NCBI GenBank assembly: GCA_002394725.1
Contig: DGUQ01000126.1
Coordinates: forward strand, 5,569 to 12,884
Direction: 5' to 3'
Length of the DNA: 7,316 bases
Source: Ruminococcaceae bacterium UBA4306
GTDB taxonomy: Bacteria > Bacillota > Clostridia > Oscillospirales > Acutalibacteraceae
The notes under the pieces were generated by a model. It saw only the letters and a program-made list of their open reading frames with translations. It searched no databases and was not told the DNA's origin. Position 1 is the first letter of the stretch, and the number at the start of each line of letters is the position of its first letter. A program made the translations under genes and the position numbers. Positions 1 through 5,132 of the stretch are shown piece after piece.

Positions 1-113
1 GGAGCCTCGGTGGGAGCAGGAGCCTCAGTGGGAGCCTCGGTCGGAACAGGAGCTTCAGTGGGAGCCTCAGTGGGCTCGGGAGCTTCGGTGGGAGCCTCGG
101 TCGGAGTGGGCTC
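1..113 (-). repeat. 30-bp tandem repeat encoding TEAPTEAPxP linker units
   Basis: Three full 30-bp units (1-30, 31-60, 61-90) and a partial fourth start with GGAGCCTC on the plus strand. Read on the minus strand in the gene's frame, each unit encodes ten residues of the form TEAPTEAP followed by A, V or E and then P. The units differ mainly at third codon positions, so the peptide is kept while the DNA drifts. This fits a flexible extracellular linker. The array continues past the left edge, so its copy number is unknown. Confidence 0.9.
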
Positions 114-941
114 GTCCTCGTGGTAGCCTACGTGCTCGCCCTCTTCGTTAAAGTGATCGGGGTTCAGGCAGCAGTCCTCAGCAGAGGTGAACTCTTCCGC
201 GTCGATTCTGGTGCTGCCATAGCAGCCGTTGCCATAGTAGTAGTACCAGTTACCGCCGCAGGTCTGCTTGCCGGAGAAAGCGTTGATAGAAACCTGATTG
301 GGGTCGATGACATAGATACAACCTTCAAAGTCGAACTCGTTGTAGGTGCCGTCAGGTATGGTCTCATAGTCGCCTTCGTAAGCGCCTTCCATGTTGTTAT
401 CGATGGTCTGCGCAGCCTTGTAGTAGATCGGCAGGCTGGAATCGGTACCGCCGTCAACGCCGTTGTTGAAGATCGCGGAGGTCAGATTGCCGTCGCCGGG
501 AATCTCTGCATAGTATACGCCGTTTTTAACGTCGTCGATCTCCATCTTGTAGCCCGGCCATGCAGCGGGGGAAGCGGGAGCGTCCCACCAGTAGATACCT
601 GCATAGTAGTTGCCGTCTTCCGCTTTGTTGAAGTCGTTGTACCAGGTCGGAGCCTTGCCGCCTTTTTCGATAACGAGCTCATCATAAGCTTCTTCTACGA
701 CGTCGCCCGTATCGGGGTCAAGTACCTCGGGGTGATGAACATAAACGTCGTCATCGGCTACGGGGCCGTTTTTGCCGTTAGGCATCATGAAATAAACTTT
801 TGCGGTGCTGCCCTCATATTCCTGCATCGCCTCATCCAGCGAAGGCGCGTCGGCGTCTACTACATTGTAGGCGTTGAACGCTACGACGGTCGTGGATAAG
901 ACCAGCATGAGAGCTAAGATTACGCTAATAAACTTTCTCAT
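1..941 (-). CDS. Secreted CBM26-like starch-binding protein with TEAP-repeat linker (C-terminus outside window)
   Basis: The gene reads leftward from the ATG at 941 and stays open to base 1, giving 313 residues without a stop. An AAGGAGG ribosome binding site at 947-953 lies 5 nt upstream and fixes the start. Residues 1-21 form a signal peptide: MRK, a hydrophobic core, and a likely cut after VVA. Residues about 45-185 resemble starch-binding CBM26-type modules of Ruminococcaceae. They show aromatic residues around YYAGIYWW (112-119), AWPG (127-130), a YYAEIP strand (143-148), IFNNG (157-161) and QT (178-179). Residues 200-275 are Tyr-rich and hold five cysteines (208, 228, 240, 257, 258). 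From residue 278 a Pro/Thr/Glu linker of TEAP units begins and runs out of the window. It probably acts outside the cell, binding starch or a related glucan. No catalytic domain is visible. A dockerin, sortase signal or further binding module may follow the linker. The family call is recognition by eye; the secreted nature is much surer than the ligand. Confidence 0.8.
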   Translation of the reverse strand, partial: MRKFISVILALMLVLSTTVVAFNAYNVVDADAPSLDEAMQEYEGSTAKVYFMMPNGKNGPVADDDVYVHHPEVLDPDTGDVVEEAYDELVIEKGGKAPTWYNDFNKAEDGNYYAGIYWWDAPASPAAWPGYKMEIDDVKNGVYYAEIPGDGNLTSAIFNNGVDGGTDSSLPIYYKAAQTIDNNMEGAYEGDYETIPDGTYNEFDFEGCIYVIDPNQVSINAFSGKQTCGGNWYYYYGNGCYGSTRIDAEEFTSAEDCCLNPDHFNEEGEHVGYHEDEPTPTEAPTEAPEPTEAPTEAPVPTEAPTEAPAPTEA

Positions 942-977
942 AATTTCCTCCTTATAATAATTTTATCGCGTAGTTTA

Positions 978-1006
978 ATCATAGCATAAAGTTTCAAAAT
1001 ATTCAA
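978..1006 (-). promoter_or_regulatory. Sigma-A type promoter of the starch-binding protein gene
   Basis: On the minus strand a TTGAAT -35 box (1001-1006) is followed by a 17-nt spacer and a TATGAT -10 box (978-983). TGC immediately precedes the -10 box, which makes an extended -10. Transcription would start near base 971, giving a leader of about 30 nt that includes the AAGGAGG site. Spacing and box quality are good; no start site has been measured. Confidence 0.72.
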
Positions 1007-1022
1007 TAATAAATTTCGCGAT

Positions 1023-1050
1023 TGGAAAAAATTTTACGTGGTTTTTTCCA
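1023..1050. promoter_or_regulatory. Perfect 9+9 bp dyad upstream of the starch-binding gene promoter
   Basis: TGGAAAAAA (1023-1031) and TTTTTTCCA (1042-1050) are exact inverted copies around a 10-nt centre. The dyad begins 16 bp upstream of the -35 box of the leftward gene and is centred near -65 relative to its predicted start. That is a common place for an activator to bind. It does not match the catabolite-repression cre consensus as I know it. It could instead be a chance A/T-rich palindrome or a weak hairpin. Confidence 0.4.
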
Positions 1051-1210
1051 TTTTTGGCAATGCGACGAAAGACTTGTCTGTATTGCCTAAAAACCTTGTC
1101 CTTCTATTGTTAAAAATCACGGAGAATATGGTAAATCAGCAGAATCCATCCCGATTTCTTGGTGCGTTTTGCACGAAAGGAAGGCGGATTCAGCTCGCGG
1201 AAAGGGTCAG
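1051..1210. other. Non-coding stretch, no gene recognised
   Basis: This stretch lies between the upstream dyad of the starch-binding gene and the first stem-loop of the MITE-like element. A short open frame crosses it on the plus strand (1038-1250), but it has no ribosome binding site, resembles no known protein, and ends inside the repeat hairpins at 1211-1247. I see no RNA gene or terminator here. Confidence 0.55.
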
Positions 1211-1247
1211 GCTTCCCCTCGGGGGGAAGCTGTCAGCGTTAGCTGAC
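1211..1247. repeat. Two adjacent perfect stem-loops at the left end of the MITE-like element
   Basis: GCTTCCCC (1211-1218) pairs with GGGGAAGC (1223-1230) around TCGG. GTCAGC (1232-1237) pairs with GCTGAC (1242-1247) around GTTA. No T-tract follows on either strand, so neither looks like an intrinsic terminator. Confidence 0.7.
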
Positions 1248-1407
1248 TGATGAGGGGTGGGCGTTTGTGACAGACGTCGGACTCGATGAGGTTTTTTGTT
1301 TACCGAGGATCAATAAAATGTTTTGAGCTCTTTGTCAAGATGATCGCTCGGACAATTCAACCCCTCATCCGTCTCCCTCCGGTCGACACCTCTCCCCCAC
1401 CGGAAGC
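1211..1407. mobile_element. MITE-like element with 48-nt imperfect terminal inverted repeats
   Basis: The reverse complement of 1211-1258 aligns with 1360-1407 over 48 nt with one gap on each side. The innermost ten bases are identical (GATGAGGGGT at 1249-1258 against ACCCCTCATC at 1360-1369), as are the outermost bases GGAAGC. The left end folds into two perfect hairpins: an 8-bp stem with a TCGG loop (1211-1230) and a 6-bp stem with a GTTA loop (1232-1247). The centre (1259-1359, 101 bp) has no coding potential. Sequences beginning CCCCTCATC and leading into C/G-rich hairpins are, to my memory, dispersed intergenic repeats in many Clostridia genomes. No clear target-site duplication is visible. 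It may be a decayed non-autonomous element or two inverted copies of a shorter repeat. Confidence 0.5.
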
Positions 1408-1443
1408 GGCTTTCTCTAAGCGACAACGGTAACTCTCCGCCCT

Positions 1444-1572
1444 TGACACGCGTGTCAGCCAATTCACGAGCAAAGCGCTGATCATTCATGATTTGACAGC
1501 AGCGCTGTCATGAATCGCGCCGAGGCGCATGATTTGCTTGCATCATGATTTGAATCGCTAAGCGATTCATGA
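1444..1572. repeat. Cluster of small palindromes sharing ATGATTTG and TCATGAATCGC motifs
   Basis: Consecutive inverted repeats fill this stretch. TGACACG/CGTGTCA is a perfect 14-bp palindrome at 1444-1457. ATTCATGA (1484-1491) pairs with TCATGAAT (1508-1515), enclosing GACAGC/GCTGTC (1495-1509). GCGCC/GGCGC lies at 1517-1528 and CATGAT/ATCATG at 1528-1547. TGAATCGC/GCGATTCA (1551-1569) forms an 8-bp stem with a 3-nt loop. The word ATGATTTG occurs three times (1488, 1529, 1545). TCATGAATCGC at 1508-1518 recurs exactly inverted at 1562-1572. This recalls REP/BIME-like intergenic repeats. The cluster ends 12 bp before the VanW gene's terminator. Confidence 0.65.
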
Positions 1573-1583
1573 AAATAGCAGAC

Positions 1584-1613
1584 AAAAAAATCCCCCTGCA
1601 AAGACAGGGGGAT
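1584..1613 (-). terminator. Intrinsic terminator of the VanW-family gene
   Basis: On the minus strand, 11 nt after the stop codon, ATCCCCCTG pairs with CAGGGGGAT (9-bp stem, arms 1590-1598 and 1605-1613, 6-nt loop). A run of seven T follows (1584-1590). No T-tract lies on the other side, so it works in one direction only. Confidence 0.92.
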
Positions 1614-1624
1614 CTGTGATAAAC

Positions 1625-3337
1625 TTATTGCGCGGTTTGCTCTCCCTCACCGCCGGAGTTGGCTGCGGGCTGTTCCTGCGCCGGAGCTTCCTGTGCAGGT
1701 GCTTCCTGAGCCGGAGCTTCGTCACCGCCGGAGTTGTCATTACCGCCGGAATTGTCATCGCTGCCGGAATCGCCGCCGCTGTTTCCGCCGCCGCCACCGG
1801 AGTTACCGGACGAACCCGATGAAGGAGCGGAGGTGTAGTAGGTGGAGGAAGGCAGGTCGTCGGAATCGACCTCTTTGCCGTCCTTTAAATAGGTACGGGT
1901 GGTCGTGACCTTGTAGCCGTTGCTGAAATAGGACGGGTCAGAGGTGTGGATCTCGACATCGTCGAACTTGGGATTCTCCAGACCGTACATCTCACAGTAA
2001 AGCTGTGTACCATCCATCCAGCATTTCATAAAGAGCTGGTATTTGAAGGGATTGTTGACCTTGAGGTCGATGTTGCCGTAGTCAACGGTCGCGTCACGGC
2101 CGGCGTCAACATATACCGATTTATAATAGTGGCACTCGCGCTCCACGACACTCATACCGCAGAGGATGGCGGCGTTGTAGATGGTGGTGGAGGACTGGCA
2201 GATACCGCCGCCGACGCCGGTCTCGCTGCGACCCTCGACGATCACGCCGGCAGGCTTGTAGCCGTTGGACTCAAGATTGGAGTTGCCGGTGTGGTCGTTG
2301 AACGACCATGTCTCGCCGGGCTCGATGATGGAGCCGTTGCATGCCGCTAAGGAAACACGCATGTTCTCATTACCGTTGGAGTTGTTGGTCGAGGTGGTCG
2401 AAAATTCAGAGAGCTTGGTGATATTCTTCTTGAGATAATCCGCCGTATACTCGGGCTCGACCTCCTTGACGGTCGCGTCGACAGTACCGGCGATATTGCC
2501 GTTCTTGATAAAGGTGGACAGCGCGTTGAGGCTGGTGGTCTCGTCCAGCGTTTTGCCCTTGGACTCGGCAGTGATGGTGAACATCGACTCCGCGTCGGGA
2601 TCAAAACCGGTCACCTTAGCGTCCTTGGCGTCCTGCTTGACGTCGGCGGCGATCTTGGTGATCAGATCCTTGCAGGTGGAGTCATCGACCGTCATCTTGA
2701 TCTCATAGTTCTTATCCTCGTTCTTGATACCCTTTTCCTCGGAATAAGCCTTAGCCTCGTTTAAAACCGCCTCGGTATCAAAGGTATATTTGAAATCATC
2801 CTTGGTATAGTGATAGGTCTTGTCCCCTGCCTTGACGTCAACCTTAATCCCTGCCGCGAGCTCACTCTCGACGGTTTTCATCAGGGTCTTCGCTTCTTCC
2901 ATAGTCAGATCCTTGAGGGATTTGCCGTTGACATAAACGTTATCGGAGAAGGTGCTCTCGGGGCCGGTACCCGAGCCGGAGAACATATACAGCGCAAAAG
3001 CGCCGAGTGCCGCGACCAGAATGATACCGACGATGCTCAAAGTCACGATCAGGGCAGTTTTCTTCTTCTTTTTCTTCTTTTTAGGCATAGGCACGTCATC
3101 ATAGTCATCATAGGATGAACGGGGGTTATTTGCGGATGGAGCCTGATAGGGCTGATCGGGTCGGTCGTCGTCCACAACGATGAAATCATCGTTCAAATGG
3201 CGCGACACAGCCGCTTGTCGGGTGTTGGCGTCGGCACCGGTCGGTGCCTGTGACGGGGCAGGAGATCCGCCTCTGCGGTTACGTGCTTCCGCCAGAATGG
3301 AATCCAATTCCATGGTATTGGAATTCTTGTCCGCCAT
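1625..3337 (-). CDS. VanW-family protein, single-pass membrane anchored, with low-complexity tail
   Basis: The product has 570 residues. The start is taken as the ATG at 3337 because the AAAGGAA site at 3347-3353 lies 9 nt upstream. The GTG three codons earlier would touch that site. Residues 1-85 are a hydrophilic, disordered cytoplasmic head. Eight lysines (86-93) precede one membrane segment (about 94-119). The extracytoplasmic part, about 130-300, resembles the peptidoglycan-binding-like (PG_binding_4) repeats often found before VanW domains. The VanW domain spans about 309-452 and carries NGSIIEPGETWSFND, GVGGGICQSSTTIYNA (374-389) and the VERECHYYKS...DATVDYGNIDLKVNNPF block. The tail (about 505-570) is Ser/Gly/Asn-rich with three EAPAQ repeats. 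VanW occurs beside some glycopeptide-resistance genes, but its biochemical role is not settled; cell-wall attachment or remodelling is inferred. No van ligases or two-component genes are nearby, so this is not evidence of vancomycin resistance. The gene stands alone, divergent from the glycosyltransferase. Confidence 0.93.
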   Translation of the reverse strand: MADKNSNTMELDSILAEARNRRGGSPAPSQAPTGADANTRQAAVSRHLNDDFIVVDDDRPDQPYQAPSANNPRSSYDDYDDVPMPKKKKKKKKTALIVTLSIVGIILVAALGAFALYMFSGSGTGPESTFSDNVYVNGKSLKDLTMEEAKTLMKTVESELAAGIKVDVKAGDKTYHYTKDDFKYTFDTEAVLNEAKAYSEEKGIKNEDKNYEIKMTVDDSTCKDLITKIAADVKQDAKDAKVTGFDPDAESMFTITAESKGKTLDETTSLNALSTFIKNGNIAGTVDATVKEVEPEYTADYLKKNITKLSEFSTTSTNNSNGNENMRVSLAACNGSIIEPGETWSFNDHTGNSNLESNGYKPAGVIVEGRSETGVGGGICQSSTTIYNAAILCGMSVVERECHYYKSVYVDAGRDATVDYGNIDLKVNNPFKYQLFMKCWMDGTQLYCEMYGLENPKFDDVEIHTSDPSYFSNGYKVTTTRTYLKDGKEVDSDDLPSSTYYTSAPSSGSSGNSGGGGGNSGGDSGSDDNSGGNDNSGGDEAPAQEAPAQEAPAQEQPAANSGGEGEQTAQ

Positions 3338-3346
3338 AACAACCAC

Positions 3347-3353
3347 TTCCTTT
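3347..3353 (-). promoter_or_regulatory. Ribosome binding site deciding the VanW gene start
   Basis: AAAGGAA on the minus strand sits 9 nt before the ATG at 3337. The in-frame GTG at 3344-3346 directly abuts it and is too close to be used, so the protein should begin MADKNSN. Confidence 0.75.
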
Positions 3354-3370
3354 ATTTAAAATCAATCAAC

Positions 3371-3472
3371 GGGTAACCGTCACTTACAGATCAAATTACC
3401 CATATCTTCCCAGTATAGGTAAAAGTATCATACAACAGAAAAAGCAAATTAATAATCCATAAAAGAATTATA
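3371..3472 (-). promoter_or_regulatory. Leader of the VanW gene with possible -10 box; weak promoter assignment
   Basis: On the minus strand TATAAT occurs at 3467-3472, but no good -35 box stands at the usual distance. TATACT at 3411-3416 and TATGAT at 3427-3432 are alternatives, also with poor -35 boxes. Inside the leader GGGTAA and TTACCC (3396-3401 and 3371-3376) could pair around a 19-nt loop. The promoter must lie in this A/T-rich stretch, but I cannot place it firmly. Confidence 0.3.
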
Positions 3473-3529
3473 GATATTAATTTTTTGCGAATTTGTTGTC
3501 CCTCTTTTTGTAATTCGTCAAAATGAACG

Positions 3530-3558
3530 TTGCACTCTTTCACGATTTGCGTTATAAT
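3530..3558 (+). promoter_or_regulatory. Near-consensus sigma-A promoter of the glycosyltransferase gene
   Basis: TTGCAC (3530-3535) and a perfect TATAAT (3553-3558) are separated by exactly 17 nt. Transcription should begin near 3564-3567, leaving a leader of about 70 nt before the ATG at 3634. This is the strongest promoter in the window by box quality. Confidence 0.85.
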
Positions 3559-3577
3559 ACCCTATGATAATTTTATG

Positions 3578-3610
3578 CTGATTTCTATTTAAACCTTTAT
3601 GAGAAATCAG
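3578..3610 (+). promoter_or_regulatory. 9-bp hairpin in the leader of the glycosyltransferase gene
   Basis: CTGATTTCT (3578-3586) and AGAAATCAG (3602-3610) are perfect inverted copies with a 15-nt loop. They lie between the predicted transcription start and the GAAAGG ribosome binding site (3621-3626). The site itself is left unpaired, and no T-tract follows, so it is not a terminator. It could stabilise the message, bind a protein as RNA, or be a DNA operator just downstream of the start. Confidence 0.5.
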
Positions 3611-3633
3611 GATTAAGAAAGAAAGGCGATACC

Positions 3634-4902
3634 ATGAATATACTGATACTGTCCGCGTCGACCGGCGGCGGTCACAACCGCGCCGCCAACGCACTGAAGG
3701 GATATGTAGAAGATCATCAGCCCAAAACGAATGTCGAGATCATCGACGCGCTCGAGGAATGCTCCCCCGTACTGAATTTTACCGTTGTCAACGGATATAA
3801 GGCGCTGGTCACCCTGACGCCCACGCTGTTTGGCGCGATGTACAAGAGCTCCGACAAGGAATCCGCCCTATCCGACACGGTCAACGTCATCTATCAGCAA
3901 TGCGCCAAGCGCCTGAAAGGAAAGCTCGAGGAGCTTGATCCCGACGTCATCATCAGCTGTCATCCGTTCGCGGGCGCGATCGTGGGCTATATGAACCAGG
4001 AGGGTGAGATCAACATACCGCTGATCTCCATCGTCACGGATTTTCTCCCCCACCGCACCTATATCTCGGGCGGCATCGACGCGTATATCACCGCTTCCTC
4101 AGAGGCGAAGGATATTTTAGCGAATGATTATCATATAGACCGCGACAGGATCTTTGATTACGGTCATCCGGTATTTGAACGCTTTTATGAGGGCAACGGC
4201 AGAAGCCGCGCCGAGGTGCTCGATGAGCTGGGCTTCAACAAAAACAAGCTCACCGTGCTGATCATGGCAGGCAGCTTCGGCGTGACCGATATCCTCGAGA
4301 TCTATGAGAATCTGCTGAAAATCGACATCGACTACCAGATCATCGTCATCACCGGCCGCAATAAGAAGCTGTATGACGCGTTTGATGAACTGCTCCACGA
4401 TCAGAAGGAGATCGTCACCGATGATGAGCCCGAGCTGATCAAGCATCTGGGCGAGGAGAGCATCCTGCGCTATATGTATGAACAGACGGAAAGCGTCAAG
4501 GAAAGCCTGACCAGTATCTTCCGCCACACACCGGAAAAGCGTAAGCCCACCAAGCTGTTCTATTTCATCGACAATGTTGATGATTATATGCACGCGAGTG
4601 ATCTGATCGTCACCAAGCCCGGCGGTCTGACCACCTCCGAGAGCATTGCCTGCGCACTGCCGATGGTCGTATTCAAGGCGTATCCCGGTCAGGAGGAGCA
4701 GAACGCGGCGCTGTTGGTGAAAAACAACATCGGCGTGATCCTGGAGGACAGCAGCAAGGCAGCCGAAACGGTCGGCAAGCTGCTCGAAAACAAAAAGAAG
4801 CTCAAAGCCATGCGTGAGAGCTGCCGCAGCCATGTACGCAAGAACTCGTGCCGGAACATTATCGAGCTGGCGGAGAAGCTGGCAGAGGAAAACAAGAATT
4901 AG
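3634..4902 (+). CDS. GT28 glycosyltransferase, MGDG synthase / UgtP-type diacylglycerol glycosyltransferase
   Basis: This complete protein of 422 residues has a GT-B fold signature. It starts at the ATG behind GAAAGG (7-nt spacer). The N-terminal domain opens with MNILILSASTGGGHNRAA, whose GGGH (11-14) is typical of MGDG synthase N-domains. It continues with DPDVIISCHPFAGAIVG (102-118), VTDFLPHRTY (134-143) and YGHPV (176-180). The C-terminal nucleotide-sugar domain includes LIMAGSFG (209-216), IIVITGRN (236-243), the donor-site KPGG (328-331) with TTSESIACALP, and PGQEEQNA (351-358). The family transfers glucose or galactose from UDP-sugar to diacylglycerol at the inner face of the membrane, making glycolipids or the lipoteichoic acid anchor. 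The exact sugar and number of transfers cannot be read from sequence. Residues about 251-307 form a charged stretch longer than the matching loop in Bacillus UgtP as I recall it. No signal peptide or membrane segment is present, as expected for a peripheral enzyme. Confidence 0.93.
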   Translation: MNILILSASTGGGHNRAANALKGYVEDHQPKTNVEIIDALEECSPVLNFTVVNGYKALVTLTPTLFGAMYKSSDKESALSDTVNVIYQQCAKRLKGKLEELDPDVIISCHPFAGAIVGYMNQEGEINIPLISIVTDFLPHRTYISGGIDAYITASSEAKDILANDYHIDRDRIFDYGHPVFERFYEGNGRSRAEVLDELGFNKNKLTVLIMAGSFGVTDILEIYENLLKIDIDYQIIVITGRNKKLYDAFDELLHDQKEIVTDDEPELIKHLGEESILRYMYEQTESVKESLTSIFRHTPEKRKPTKLFYFIDNVDDYMHASDLIVTKPGGLTTSESIACALPMVVFKAYPGQEEQNAALLVKNNIGVILEDSSKAAETVGKLLENKKKLKAMRESCRSHVRKNSCRNIIELAEKLAEENKN

Positions 4903-4920
4903 TATAAGTATCGAATTCGG

Positions 4921-4951
4921 AACATCCCCCGATATCGGGGGATGTTTTTTT
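4921..4951 (+). terminator. Intrinsic terminator of the glycosyltransferase gene
   Basis: A perfect 26-nt palindrome (4921-4946) has arms AACATCCCCCGAT and ATCGGGGGATGTT. It is followed by a run of seven T ending at 4951. It starts 18 nt after the stop codon. The reverse strand has only a two-A flank, so it should act mainly rightward. It separates this gene from the ABC transporter. Confidence 0.93.
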
Positions 4952-5015
4952 ACGGACGCTTTTCTGCATGAATATTCCGATTTTGAAATTTTTGATGAAC
5001 TTTTCGATAATACTA

Positions 5016-5044
5016 TTTACTTCAACCCCTTTTGTCGCTATAAT
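5016..5044 (+). promoter_or_regulatory. Likely promoter of the ABC transporter gene
   Basis: TTTACT (5016-5021) and TATAAT (5039-5044) are 17 nt apart, which predicts a start near 5051 and a leader of about 80 nt. Two more TATAAT hexamers lie downstream (5069-5074 and 5086-5091) in a very A/T-rich tract, but without good -35 boxes. The ribosome binding site AAAGGAG is at 5120-5126. Confidence 0.6.
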
Positions 5045-5132
5045 GTATGCTATAAAAATAGACGATTATATAATGGTATATAACATATAATATTGAAAAA
5101 TCATATCCGCTCACCTATTAAAGGAGAATACT

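Noticed and set aside
1..113. Regular 30-bp repeats that could suggest a CRISPR array
   Set aside because: The units are directly adjacent with no spacers, and they encode a clean TEAP peptide in frame with the gene.
120..899. A 259-residue open frame on the plus strand
   Set aside because: It lies opposite the starch-binding protein gene, which has a signal peptide, ribosome binding site and promoter. The plus-strand translation is a Val/Ala-rich shadow without a ribosome binding site.
1038..1250. A 70-residue open frame on the plus strand in the intergenic region
   Set aside because: It has no ribosome binding site and no recognisable protein, and its end is made of the MITE hairpins.
1625..3337. 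A vancomycin-resistance locus
   Set aside because: Only the VanW domain is present. There are no van ligase, dehydrogenase, dipeptidase or sensor genes, and VanW proteins are widespread in Clostridia without resistance.
3361..3633. A riboswitch in the divergent intergenic region
   Set aside because: Only one simple hairpin per leader is seen. I recognise no aptamer core, and no terminator or sequestering stem accompanies either hairpin.
4117..4833. A 238-residue open frame antisense to the glycosyltransferase
   Set aside because: It is a mirror of a strongly biased real gene; its Leu/Asp/Val-rich translation resembles no family and lacks a ribosome binding site.
4814..5083. An 89-residue open frame on the plus strand
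   Set aside because: It runs across the end of the glycosyltransferase, its terminator and the next promoter, so it cannot be a sensible gene.
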